Shown piece by piece: positions 13,651 to 25,900 of a DNA stretch of 64,000 nucleotides (positions within the stretch are counted from its first letter, which is position 1; each line of letters begins with the position of its first letter). A program made the position numbers and the translations under genes. The DNA comes from Patagioenas fasciata (lineage: Eukaryota > Chordata > Aves > Columbiformes > Columbidae): contig NC_092521.1 of assembly GCF_037038585.1 (NCBI RefSeq), positions 149,758,605-149,822,604 of the forward strand, in the 5' to 3' direction. The notes beneath the pieces are model-generated. The model was not told the origin of the DNA. It searched no databases and saw only the letters and a list, made by a program, of their open reading frames with translations.

Positions 13651-16600
13651 CCTGCAGCATCTGACTCTCCACAAAAACTCTTCTAAACACACAACAGAGA
13701 AAGGAGATGAGACCACAAAGAGGAGAGGGGGGTTTGCTTTCATATGCCTGCGGGTGAACAGCCTGAACATGATGCTGACTGAGCCAGCACCACAAAAGCA
13801 AAGAGGTTTCTTTCTTCTTTGGTCTCCTCAGCCCAGGGCACTGAGGGCCTGGGTCTGGACAGGTTTTGTCTCTGAGAGCTGTGACTGGCTGGAGATAGTG
13901 GGGCTGGAGCTTTGGTAGATGCTCTGGGTCTCCAAGAGAGCCACAGCACCCTGTGCAGCCCCAGCTGCTGTTTGCTCCCCTGCACCTGCCCTGGCAGATT
14001 GCTGTACATGCCTTCAAAAACACTGGCAGACTAAACTAAGGCAACACCTAAGTCCATACTCCAAAAAGGCTGAAGAGAACACTTTGAGCTAATATCTAAA
14101 TCAGCGGAGTATCCAAAATACCAAAACCCCAGAAATAATCCCTCATGGATGTCTAAGTGACCGCTGTATCACTGCAAAAATCTGTTGTTCCTCTGCAGGA
14201 TAGTAACGGCACAGCCAAAGCCCACTCGTCTTCCAAAAGGATTCCCAGCAAAGTCAGAGAGAGAGAAGTGATAGCATTCAACGCATAACCGATAACATTA
14301 GGAAAAAAAGAAGTCTTATTTGGTGGCAAGTTCATGGGCCCTGCACCTCCTAAAAGGTAAGGGTAACAAAGAATAGCCAGCCCAAGCAGCCACATGAGAC
14401 TTAGATAACATCCCCTAAATTTTCTTACAGAGAAATACATTTAATTATGTTCAGTGAAAATCAGCACATATTTCAGAGGGCAAACCACTCCACAATTGCC
14501 AATAGCACTCACTGACCCGGCTGCAGCATCATGTGCTCAGTATATTACATAGACCAGACTAGCACTGATTATGAAGGTTTTCTTTTTTAAAAAAATGATT
14601 TAATATTATTTTTATACCATTCCACTTTTCAAGCCAACTGTCAAACCCACCATAAATTAGATTTCTCCCTTGCATATTATCACCAAAGTCGAGTTATGCC
14701 TGAGATCAACAGCATCGCCTATGAGTTAGAAGCACACAGATGTCTGAGTAATGGTAAAATTACTGAAGTATGTAAAAGCCTCCAGAAATGCTATAAACCA
14801 GCTTTTCCATATATCGCGATGTCACCATTTTAAGTCAAATACATTGTGATTTTAGCTTAAAAAGCTGTTCAAAGCAACACAAACTAAATTGAAAACACTT
14901 TCGGTTCAGAGGAATACACTCTTTACGTAAAGCTGTAAACTATAGCATGAAAATGGCACACATAAAATTGTAAAGTGCCTTTGTACGAAAACCCAAGGAG
15001 TGCTATGCACAGCTTCCAAACTGCCCTATGCATTAGAACTACTTTTTTTTTTTCTTTTTAAATGTAATTTATAATACAGAATCATTTTTAAAAGAGACAG
15101 TGTTGGTCCACCCACAGATATACTCAAAGATTTCAAAGCCTGCTTCCAGCCCTCCCCTTTCTCTTATCACCACCACACATGTAGGGAGAGAATCCTCCAG
15201 TAAACCAGTCCAGTGGTTTCCATCCAAACCCAACACAGTCCCAACAGCCTCGTCTCAGGCTGCTGAAGTCATTAAGATTTTTATGAACATCTACTAGCCA
15301 GATGAGTCCTCCTTTCCAAATCCCTTACAATTTTTTCCACTACAAGAAAACTTTCCAAAAGCTGGGTAATAGGCCCCAAATAGTTCTTTCAGCACTAATG
15401 TGAACTGGAAACTGAAAAAACATCCAGCAGGTAATTTGTACATGTTTCTTAAATCTTGAAAATGAGGCTATTCATTTTCTAATACTAAATCTTTACTACA
15501 GCTAATCTTATCTTCTTTCTACAATAAATTCCTAATTATTACCTGTCCAGCCAGCATATCTGTGATTTTAAGTGTGTGACAGTCATAAAAGCAAGCACTG
15601 GATCTTAGGACTGAAAAAAAGGAAATACTTAGGTCAGGCATACAGAAGATCCTTGTTTTTTAAACTCTGAACAACATGATATAACGGAACAAGTTACAAT
15701 CTGGGAGCAAACTATTCATACTAGAGAAGTCAAGGACAGTCAGTGCTGCTCCTGTGCCTGACAGCTCTGGGGAAGCTCCCTTCTGCTTGGCAAGACCCGC
15801 GCTGCCCAAAAGAAAATGAAAGAGGAAAAGCACATTTTTTTTTCTTTCTTTCTCCATTTTAACTTAGACCTGGTCAAACCCAGAATCCATTACTAAATAC
15901 TAAAGGCAAATGCATAAAACATTTTTGCAAATATTTGTCTAAACTCAGAACTTTGCACATCATTAATTATGAGGTTTATCTCTCATTTATACTGAAAGTA
16001 CCTCAGGGCCAGCAACCCCGTGAGGCCCAACAGTGCCCAGCGCAGTGTGTGTAATGACACAGACCCTTCTCTATTGCTTTTACTTTGCTGAGACTAAGCA
16101 AATTATGGAGAGTATCTGCAAAACTAATTTTTGAGTTTCAGAATATCACCCCAGAAAAAAAGTCAGATAAACTATGTCCTCAAATAAAACGGAAGATCTC
16201 AATTTTGAATAGCAGCTACTTGTCACTGTCTAGTCTCAAACAAGCTATAGAAGAAGAAATATTTAGAGAAGTGATCTGAATAACACATCTGTCTGAAAAA
16301 AACCAGAAATGTTTGCAGCGAATCTGTAAAAAGAAAAGAAGACCAAAGCTGATCACTCCTGTTTTTCTGCCATTTTACTGCACCACTTTAGAATCACCTT
16401 TTAAACAGTACAATGGATTTAACTGCACTGATTTTTAAACAGATACATTCACAAACAGCACTCAGATTGTTAAACCAATGATTCCTTACCAATATATGCA
16501 CTTCTCTAATAAGAACTTAGTAGTTGTTTGAAGAGCCTGGTGTGGCAATGACCCAACAAGAAAACAAAATAAACAGAATATCCTGCCCATTCAAAGTAAA

Positions 16601-18900
16601 ATATAAAATCACCAGTCACCCTGGCCTCACTTATTTGGAAGCTGCCAAATATTTCTTCCTTTCTGAAAGGTGTGGATAGAAGCATTCCCACATTTTTCCC
16701 TGCCTGCTTACCTATTAAAGCGCAACGTGGCTTTCAGATTTTGTCACTAGAGCTATGACGATGATAAAGGAATATAATACTTGACAGAAAAAAATGTAAT
16801 GTAACAATGTTTTAGGCATATGAGGGCAAATGAACTTTTTAAATCAAAGTTTTACTCTTTACAGGAAAAATATGATACTGGTTTTTGTCTTTTCCTGTGA
16901 ATACATTTCTTTCAGGCAAAATATATAGTTTGAGACATAATTAAAAAGACATTTTTTTAACTCACGTGCTTTGGCAAGCAGATAAGTTAAATTCATTTAT
17001 TTATCACTACAAAATTTATTTGTCCTTCACATTTGATGGACAAAATACAGAGGTATATCTCCTCAGTCCTTCTTTGCACCCTATTTCCTCTCTGGAACCT
17101 CACATACCTTTCCTACATGAATCAGAGTTTCATGACATTTAAATGCATTTCCTTAAGCTTTCAACAAATTTGATATGGCTTTCCTCTCTGGGTCAAATAA
17201 CAGTCCCCAAATTCCCAGTATTACTCAATCCAGTTGAAATTTTCCTGTTTCTTAGATAACGCTAACAATTTGAGCCGAGTGTTGCTTTCATTTTGGGAAT
17301 AAGACCTGCCCATGAAGAAGCCAGTGCCTACTTTTCTGGGCTATTGTTTCTAGTCTATGCATTTTTCTTATTCTCACAAGCACAATTTTGTAATTTTAGC
17401 CTCTGACAGAGCTCGACATTTGCATTTTAGTAATTTTCCTCACTCTGCTTTTCACAAATACTATTATTTAGAGATTCCTATGTGCTCCAGTTGTAAAAAA
17501 TGACTAGGAAGCTACTTGACTTCATCGTGCTTTTTGATCCACATGGTGTTGAGAAATGCTGTACAAACATCAGACTGTCTATGAAACAGATGCTAAATAT
17601 ATTTTAATGTATTAATCCACGGAGTAAAGTATGGCATTGAGAAATGAAAGCAAAAATGCTCAGATACAGAAAGTAAAGCTGTAGCACGGTACTGAAATAA
17701 TGAGGAATTGCATATACAGTATCTCAAAATTTCCTTGAAAAAATACAAACTTCAAGAACAACAATACGGTTCTCAATAGGAACCCTATCCTTTGCATTTA
17801 GGATTAGAAATGCTGCCCAAATTGACATTAAAGAAATCAGTAACTGAATAAAATTGAGCAGTTCTGCCTTGCGATCTTATTCTTTCATCTTCAGACAGTG
17901 ATTTCCAGCCATCCCTGCATTATTTTTATTAGTTGTATTTGCCTTTTTAAAGTGCATTATTTCTTCTGAGCTTATCTGTGAAGGAGTGAGTCCAAAGTAA
18001 GCAAACAGCAGCGAGGAAAGAAATAAATAAATAAAACCAGGGAAGGAGCCTTTCTGAGCCTGTGTAGCTGAACCATTGACTTATTGTCTCTGCTCTCACC
18101 ACACCCCCTTTCAGTCGGTTGTTCCTTTTATTTTTTTTCTTTTTTTAATATATTTTTAAAATTTGGGAAGGCCTAACCAACATTAATAGCCTTACAATTA
18201 TTATTAAAAACCAGAAAGTTATTTTGCAGTTATACGAAAACAAAAAGCATCTGAAATCAGCATGTTGTATTTGTTATCACCTTCAGTCTGGGGGGGGAGG
18301 GCAAGGAAAGAGAATAAAAAAATAAAGACAGCTGCTAATCCATTTTAGTAAAAGTGGAAAAAAATCCTGGGGACTTTCTAAGCCTAATTTCAGCCTAGAG
18401 TGATTTTTATGGCCAAACAATGAATCCTTAGAATAATTGGTTCATATCATGAATACACAACAAACTCTGAACTCAGGGCCTGATCCAATTTCTAGGGTAA
18501 TTGGTAGGAATATGTCCTTTGACTTCGCTGACAATAACAATGTACGGCATCATTAAAAATAAAAAATATTTACCAATGAGTTCTGGGTAAATACAGACCA
18601 ATTGTTTGTTTATGTTGAACGAGTTCTGAAAGTGTTTTTTGCAGCATTACATGTGACTTGTATCGATGCAAACAAATCAATATAAATCGTGGGTAAAAAA
18701 AGCACCATCACTTAGAGCGCTACTAAATTTCCAGACCACAGTATTCAGATTATGATTATTTGTTCCCATTGTACGTAGATGAAAGGCTGTGGCGTTCCTT
18801 CCAGTTTCATTGCTTCGTGCCAGCTGAATTCTGCGAGAGGGATGGCGTTAGAAATGGAAGGCTACAGTAATGTTAACTATGCTGTTTCCCTCCAACATCC
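13651..18900. other. AT-rich intergenic DNA, no gene recognised
   Basis: I see no gene. Open frames are short and scattered. A 95-codon - strand frame at 14,153-14,440 would encode hydrophobic segments, but an in-frame stop sits directly before its ATG and the start context is weak. The interval 17.9-18.9 kb is rich in TAAT and ATTA motifs and could hold conserved noncoding enhancers. That cannot be judged without an alignment. Confidence 0.55.
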
Positions 18901-18940
18901 ATTTTGTTCCAAAGAAACACTTGCCAGAGATTAAAATATT

Positions 18941-18951
18941 CAAGATGGCTG
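18941..18951 (+). promoter_or_regulatory. YY1-type motif beside the orphan CpG island
   Basis: CAAGATGGCTG matches the YY1 core CAAGATGGC. It lies about 180 bp before the CpG island that starts near 19.12 kb, a spacing seen for promoter-proximal YY1 sites. Sequence match only. Confidence 0.35.
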
Positions 18952-19119
18952 TTTTCTGCACCCTTTCTGCGAGCTCTACAGTTTTCCATCTTTCAAATAT
19001 TCCGGGTCCCCGTGTTTATTAAGAGTATGAATATTTTATTCCCCATCTTATCAGCCTCCCAAGTCATTAAATATTGGCGAAAGTTCAAAGGCGGTTGCTT
19101 AAAAACTGCTTTATTTCCA

Positions 19120-20050
19120 GTCCGGACACCGACGCAGCCCTCCGGACGCCGTTTCGGCTGGATGCCTCTCCCGTACCGCGACTCGCCGGGTGCAGCCGGG
19201 CCAGGATGCGCCGCAGCCGGCGGCGGAGCGGGGCCGCCCCCGCAGCCCCCCGCGGCGGGACAGCGCCGGCAGCGCGGCCCGGCCCGGCCCCGCTCGCCCC
19301 CGCCACCGCGGCAGACAGGGCCGCGGGCAGCGCCCGGCAGCGCGGCGGCTCCGCGGGGTCGGAGGGGCCCGCACCTGGACTTCCGCGGGCCCCCCCGTCC
19401 CCTCCTGGGCTGCTACTGAGCAGCTGCGGGGCGGGGCGGCCCACGGCAGCGCCGCGGGGGCCGGGGGGGCGGCGGGGGTTGCGGCTCCGCTGTCTGCGGT
19501 GGCTGCGGGGGGGGTCCCGGCCCCGCCCGCCGGCAGGAGACAGCGGGAGCCCCGGGGAGGGGGCGGCACGGATCCTCCCACGCGCAGCCCACTTGTCCTC
19601 TGGGGTTTCCCGTGGCGGGGGCACAGTGGTCTTTTGTCCCCGCGTGTCTTCCCCCAGGAGTAAAAGCGGGGGTCGGCTCGAGCCGGGGACGCCAGCAGCC
19701 GTGTCCTCCCCCTCCCCCACCGCTCCGCCGGGCGCGACGGGGAGCGGGCCCGCACCCACGGGGAGCGCCGGGCTACCCCAATCCCTCCATCCCGCCGGGC
19801 TGAGCAGCGGGCGGGGGCGGGCAGCCCGCAGCGGCGGCGTTTCTTCCCCCGCCGCGAGGTGCGGAGCCCCCGGCGGGGGAGCAGCGGCGGGGCTCTGCCC
19901 TCTGCCCCCCGCTGCACCGGCGGCGGCTTCGCCTGGGCCACCGGCCGCTCTGAGCCCCGCGTCCCCGTCCGATCGCCGCGCCAACAAAGAGCCGCGGCGC
20001 GTCGTGGGTTACTGGGGTTTATCCAGGCGTTAGCAGCGCTGGGCGCAGCA
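19120..20050. promoter_or_regulatory. Orphan CpG island 1
   Basis: The sequence changes abruptly from AT-rich to about 75-80% G+C with dense CpG, including many CGGCG and CCGCG motifs, then returns to AT-rich sequence after about 20.1 kb. Methylation-free islands of this kind usually mark promoters. Long frames on both strands (up to 319 codons) reflect the lack of stop codons in GC-rich DNA. None has recognisable domains, and none encodes the J-domain protein DNAJC1 expected upstream of COMMD3 in mammals. The likely role is the promoter of a noncoding RNA or of a gene whose coding exons lie outside the window. Confidence 0.6.
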
Positions 20051-20099
20051 ATGCCAGGTTGTCATCTGCTGGCGGTCCCCTGGTTCTGGGTCTCCTCGG

Positions 20100-21700
20100 A
20101 CATTTCGGCGGCGGCTCTTCCCCAACTACATTAGAAATTGGCTGGAATATTGGTTAGAAATACTAACGCTGAGATTTAAGTCGGTATTTGTTAAGAGGTC
20201 ACTTTGGATGTGTCAAGTCTTTTTTTCCTGAAAGTATCAGATGATGCAGTCCCTTATTATACTTAGAACAGCGTTTATCCTAAACTGCATAAATGGATTA
20301 ACGTGAGAATCGGATGGTTTATCTGGGTACATTACACAGCTATGAGAAGCTTTTCTTCATGGCTGGGAACTGAAAGCTTCACTGATCTCTAAAAGAATTT
20401 TACTTCATATAAAGAAAGCTTCGATTCCCCGTCTTCTCCCAAAAATGCCTGTTTTCCCGTTTTCCACAAGCTTAATTGTAATTAGTTAGTGAGCAGATGG
20501 GATGAAGCACTTTCTATGCACGAGCTTTCCACTTCTACAAAATGAGCTTGTCAAGCACTGCCTAAACGTCGCTTTATATTATCGAGCCCATGATGTGCAC
20601 TTGAAAGAGCCTCCTCTGCACACGTATCTCGGGATCAGATCGTGGATGCTCACACACCGCACCTCTCTGAGCAGGTTTGACGGTACACATTTTCACAGCA
20701 ACGTGCAGCAACTGGAAGGAGCGTTAACAAAGCTCGTGGTCAGCAATAATCACCTCTATAAAATGCATCTGTGGCTTACTGAGGAGAGCAAGACGTGCTT
20801 TACGGGAGCAGAACTGCTTGTCCTTTCTCCTGAAGTATATCAGCTCAGTAAAGTTCAGATCCTAAATTGTCAGTGCCTTTCCAGCCGTTGCTGCTTTACA
20901 CTGACATGATCAATTTGTTGTTGATTACTGTAAGGTCTTGATGCCTGCCTGAGAGCGAGGCAATCCCAGCACAGACAAATGCAGATTTTAAAATTTCTGT
21001 CCCCGGCGAGGCTTTTGCTGGCTGCAGAGAATGCAGTGCTGCCGGGCTCAATTCATCCTTCCGTTGCAAAACACATGGAAAGACCAAAAAAGCGGGATTT
21101 ATCTAAAATGACTCCAATTAAAACAAAATCCTAGTGATCAGTAGGATATATTTCTGGGTTAAATGTTGCTAACGATAACGGGTGGGTCCTGCAGCGAGCT
21201 ACACCTACCCTGATGCTCAGCACACGGCTGCCAATTTTTTCAAAATATTTTACCTACGTGTAAAAGATGCGTGTGATAGAAAAAAATACGCCAGCGAGCT
21301 GCTGCAGATACAGTACATCAATGATTAAGGGTTTATTACTTTCAAAAGAGCATTCGGTGTTTCTAAATACATGTATTTTCTCGGGTATCTTAGCTAGCGA
21401 GGGCCATATCTTGTCATCAATGGTAAATCAATGGCATAGCCTGACCTTTAAGAGGGCTATATCCTTTATTTAAAACAGGCAAGTTGAAAATAAAGATCTG
21501 TGAAACACAGCTTCACTGGGGAAGAGGGCATTTTTAATACTAATTCTGTTTCCTATAAACTGTAAATAGATCCTAGCAGGCGTCGCAGAAGTCGGTCTGG
21601 AAGGCAGCCGTATTGCACACGACCGAAACGCTCACTGGAACCAGCTCACAGGCTCGGGTACGGCGAAGGTGCCAACTTCTAATTGATACGTTTAGGCGAA
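20100..21700. other. Sequence between the two orphan CpG islands
   Basis: This is ordinary AT-rich DNA. A 135-codon + strand frame (20,502-20,909) starts in an acceptable context but has no recognisable domain, and such a length is within chance expectation. If an RNA starts at either island, its first intron could lie here. Confidence 0.45.
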
Positions 21701-22750
21701 GCTCCCGACGTAATTGCTTTTAACATTCATGTATGCAAAGCGGCTTCGCGCGGGCAGGGCGAGCCCGCAGAGGCAGCGCTGCCTGCCAGCAGGAAACGGG
21801 CCTGGAAACACCTCCTGCTCCGGGCGGGAGACGGACCCGTGGGGGCACCGAGGGGGCGGCGGTCCTGCCCGCCGGGCCCCGGCAGCAGCGGCGGGAGCCC
21901 ACGGCCGTCTCTCTGCTGCGGGGCTTCTCCCCGCCGTCGTTTCTTTCGTGAGGGCTGGCAAACCGCGCTGCCTTCGCCCACTGGGGAAGGTCGGAATCGC
22001 GGTGTGTGCGTGTTAACTTCTGCCCAATGAGCACTGGCGAGAGCGGCGACTGTCGTAGACAAGCGTAATTATAATAATCCTTCTCGCATGTGGCATTTCC
22101 CCCCGAGCCTTGGCTTCGGCCCGGGTTATCCGATGGTGATAGCTGAAGTACTGGAGTGCCGCAAACGCAGTGCCTCCTGAAGCAAGCCCTCCTCTCGGCA
22201 TCACTGATTATCATTTTGCACCTCAATTAAGGTATTTTCCTTCGCACGTTCTACTGCGGGAGCACAGGGTAAAGAAATTCCCAGAGACTCTTGTCCCAGT
22301 CAGCCTCTGCAGCCACAGCCCCGCTGCCTGCCCCAGCAGCGCTCCGAGGACGGGCAAGCCGGCAGGGCGCTCAGGCACCCGCACCGGCGAGGCTAAGGGC
22401 CGGAGGGCTCCCGCAGCCCTTCCCCGCAGGCGGCCCCCCTGGCGCGGGCGGGCGGCAGCGACACGACCCCCGGCGCACGGGGGAAGGGCTGCGCAGGCCG
22501 GGAGCCATCGCGCCCCGCAGGCGCAGGGGCGCCGCGAGCAGCGGAACCGCCCGCTGCCAGGGCGGGAGCCGCCTCTGCCTCTCTCGCCGCAGCTGGGGCT
22601 GCCGCCGCGCTCCTCCGTGCCGCGCTCCCCTCCGGGGGCCCCCCTGCCCAGAAACACGCGGCGCCTGCAGGGCCGCCAGCACTAATCTCACATCCTCCCC
22701 CCGCGCAGAGGCACAAAACGACGGCCGGCTGCAGGGGAAGAGGGCGAACC

Positions 22751-22754
22751 AAAA
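22751..22754 (-). terminator. Pol III terminator of tRNA-Asn
   Basis: A run of four A on the + strand (TTTT on the transcribed - strand) begins 8 nt after the tRNA 3' end. This is the minimal Pol III termination signal at the usual distance. Confidence 0.75.
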
Positions 22755-22762
22755 GTGGAACC

Positions 22763-22779
22763 CGTCCCTGGGTGGGCTC

Positions 22780-22830
<51 letters not shown>

Positions 22831-22836
22831 AGAGAC
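22763..22836 (-). tRNA. tRNA-Asn (anticodon GTT)
   Basis: Seventy-four nucleotides fold as a complete cloverleaf. The acceptor strand GTCTCTG pairs with CAGGGAC (22,764-22,770), with G as the discriminator base (complement of 22,763). The anticodon loop CTGTTAA places GTT at 22,802-22,800. The Pol III A box (TGGCGCAATCGG, 22,829-22,818) and B box (GGTTCGAGCCC, 22,784-22,774) match consensus. There is no intron, and CCA is not encoded, as expected for a eukaryote. From memory the sequence is essentially identical to vertebrate tRNA-Asn-GTT, so the gene is probably functional. It reads asparagine codons AAC and AAU in cytoplasmic translation. No other tRNA was seen nearby, so it appears to be a solitary copy. 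Confidence 0.97.
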
Positions 22837-22897
22837 TCAGCTGACACAACCATCCGCGGCGTGGCTGACGTGCTGCGTATCCCGCCGCCTCCCCCCG

Positions 22898-22910
22898 CGA
22901 CCAGAGGGCC
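22898..22910 (+). promoter_or_regulatory. CTCF-like motif upstream of tRNA-Asn
   Basis: CGACCAGAGGGCC matches 11 of 13 positions of the CTCF core (CCASYAGRKGGCR). It lies about 62 bp upstream of the tRNA 5' end in the tRNA's own orientation. Together with TFIIIC bound at the tRNA this could form a boundary element. Motif evidence only. Confidence 0.3.
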
Positions 22911-22960
22911 ACCGTGTCCCCGAACCGTGCGCGCGAAACCCGACTCTTGCGAAATTAGCG

Positions 22961-25900
22961 CTAAAAGAAAACTGAGAAAACAGTGAAAACGGCGGCTTCT
23001 CTTCTTCTAGGCAATATGAAAGGCTAATTCTCAAAACCATTGTTCATAGCAGCGATCTTTTTCTGGGAAATAAATTCACAAATCTGAGTTAAACCAGCTT
23101 TTTCTTGGCTGCTGCCGATTCCTCCATTACACATGCAAGCCAAAATGTAATTCGCAAATATCATTGCAAAATTGCCCTATTAATATATTTTAAAGGTAAT
23201 TTTAAGTTACTACAGGGAACAGTTAGACTTTAAAACAGGCAGCAGCCCTCTGCATGTATGCAGGTAAATTGTATTTACCTTACTGCCTGGAAACAGCAAT
23301 GAAGAAAAGCTAGCATTCCTATTACCCTTTAATCGAAATCTGCTTTCTGCTTCCCACGCTACCTTGCAGTAAAGCTACACCTACAGCCCCACCGAGTACA
23401 AAGTTTTCACATCCAAACCTGAGGATATGTTTTCCCCTTTTCTTTCACAGGCTGATGCCGTTTGAACCTCTTTGAAGTCCTACAAATATCAGTTGGTTAT
23501 TGCTGTTCCTGAGGCCCTATGAAGCTCTGTCCGATGGCTCCTCTGGTCCACTGAAAGCCTTTGCAGTTGAGCAGGCCCACGACACCCACTACACAAGGAT
23601 GGGTTCAGACTCTTCTCCAAGCAGATGGCAGCTGTCTCCTCTGCTCACCCAAGACCAAGATGTCCCAGCTCATCCCTGAAACCAGAGAGTCTTCAGCAGC
23701 AGGAGGAAGAGCAAGAGCATGTTACTCCAGCTCCTGTATTTTGTGCAGTACCTTGCTCTTTAACACTATAAAACTTCAGTCCTCAGCGCAGTGAATAACT
23801 CTAAGCTGACCATCTATTGTCCACAGCTCAGCCGTTCCAGTTTTTCCAATACTTTGAAAAGAGCTACATAAATAACAGTATTATCACAGTACTGCTCTTT
23901 TTTTGTTGTTGTTGCATCTTGTTGGTACCTTCTTGACCAACATGTTTTAAAATATGGAGGAGAAATACAAGATTACTCAACAGTAATTAAAATTAAGATT
24001 GCTTTTTGGGGCATCATGCCCACTGTGACAGCTTTCCTACCCAGACCTCTTCTATTCTCAGCATCAGAAGAATCAGTTCACAGGCTGGATCACTTCTATT
24101 TTCTCTGTATAGGAAGGCAAGCAAACAGTTCTGTCATTTTATGCACAAATGGTTATTTGGTGGAAAGAGCAAGATTCCAGTCTGAAAAAAAGGCCTAACC
24201 CATAGACCAATATTGATTAACATTTGAGCATGGATTTTGGGCCCTGAAATGTTTTACTTTATATAGATGAATATTCCCATTAGTTTTAATGAATGTAAAC
24301 TTTACTGTTTTCAAAATCTGTGTCTAGAGGCCATATCTAAAAAGGCACTTTGCGATGCTGACACTGAGCACAAGTTCTGACTTTGAGGTCTCTGAGAGGA
24401 ACACAAGACTTGACATTAGACATCCAAGGCTGCCTATCCAATGCATGGGGACACTGAAAATGCTGCACGTAAGGCTACACTGTCACTTGGCGCCTTTCTT
24501 ATCAGCATTCTTCCCCACTGAATCTTGGAGTCTTTCATTTAAAGTCTTACAAGGTAAAGAAAGAAAATAAAAGGAGCATACACAACAGCAAATGCTACCT
24601 CTTCAGCTTGAAACCCACAGCTCAGCAAAGGATCTGGACATGGATGACAGTCGCTGACTGCTGAAGCACAAACCAGTGAGCCATCATACCAGAGAGCAAC
24701 GTTACCTATCACTGCTCCATAAATGGAAAAGATTAGCTGGCTGCCCTTAGGAGAAGGTTTCTGTCTGTATCTTCAGAAGAAAGGAAAAGGCCAAGTGCTG
24801 TTTAAGGTGTTCAGAAACCAGAAAGGGATGCTACTTCAGATTAATCATCCTCTCTATCAGTGATTGCTCTCTATTTCTAGACAGCTCTCTTCCTTGATAT
24901 ACTGTTTCTTGTGGATCATATCTGGAGTTGCTTTCTTTTTCCAATATCTAGTGTATATAATTTAAGTACTATTATTGGATTCACTAATTATGGATTATAT
25001 TTTATATTTTGATGAAAACCTGAATTGATACAAACATCTTACATCTGAATGTATGAAAATATTATACTATGTAATATAAAATGTTTTATATAGTATTAAA
25101 ATATTTTATAACATTATTTTGTAGTTATTGTAGGATCCACAAACTTGAATGTTCATTGGTACAACATCTGTGACCTTCTTCAAATATAGGCTTTGGTTCC
25201 TGAATGTCAGAGAAAGCTAATATCGGACACAGGGGGAAACAGAGTATTGTTTACGGGTTTTATAAACATACCACATATTCAACCCCTGTTCAGAAAAATA
25301 AGTCTAGTTATTCACCCAGAACTGTTCCTAAAATCAATTCAGTAGGATATAACAGAAACAAAAGAATCTTTCCACTTACATCACAGCATGACTCATTAAC
25401 TGCTCTATTTCTACAATTTCTCACAGGAAAGGACTGTTTACCTCCCAGAAAGCACATGTGCCTACATTATTTATTATTCTATATATCATTTTTGGTCAAT
25501 TATTTGTCACCTCTCAAATTACAACTCAGGCCAAACTACAAAAATTTGTAGTCATGAAAAATTTCAGAACAGCGGCTCAGTTTCTGCCTCAAAAATATTT
25601 CTGATTCCTTACTTTGTAACAGAAGTCTGCAAGTGTACAGCTTACCAGCCAAAGATTTATTGTGTTTTCCTCTGAAACATGTGATTCCAGTCCTTACCAG
25701 AACTAGGACTTTAAAATAAATGACCAACTAACATAATTCAACATTGCTATTAAAATTATTTAAAGCAGAGAATAAGATTTCCATGACAGAAGTTTTTTTC
25801 TTTATGGACCTGCAAGCATCAAACCATGGAATATATTATTCCTGAAGAAGGATTCAAAAGGCTGGAAGAAGCAAGTATAGAGAGTTTTTTTTGGTTGGTT

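Larger units (their letters stand above)
21730..22960. promoter_or_regulatory. Orphan CpG island 2 (contains tRNA-Asn)
   Basis: A second GC-rich, CpG-dense block of about 1.2 kb. The subregion 22,330-22,680 is the densest, and 22,020-22,240 is nearer average. The tRNA-Asn gene sits at its right end. Frames across it are GC artefacts. One - strand frame simply translates the tRNA. The island is larger than a lone tRNA gene needs, so a Pol II promoter may coincide with it. Confidence 0.55.

Noticed and set aside
13241-14023. 260-codon - strand frame with HPSI repeats
   Set aside because: It is the GGAT minisatellite and neighbouring purine tract read in one frame; no domain and no conservation argument.
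14153-14440. 95-codon - strand frame with hydrophobic segments
   Set aside because: A stop lies directly before the ATG, the start context is weak, and a donor-like site follows within the first codons. Probably chance.
19074-20033. Frames of up to 319 codons on both strands in the 19-20 kb island
   Set aside because: The region is about 75-80% G+C, so stop codons are rare in every frame. The products are Pro/Ala/Arg/Gly-rich without domains.
20502-20909. 135-codon + strand frame after the first orphan island
   Set aside because: No recognised domain and chance-level length. It would need transcript evidence.
22371-22853. 160-codon - strand frame ending in the tRNA region
   Set aside because: Its N-terminal part is a translation of the tRNA-Asn gene and the remainder is CpG-island sequence.
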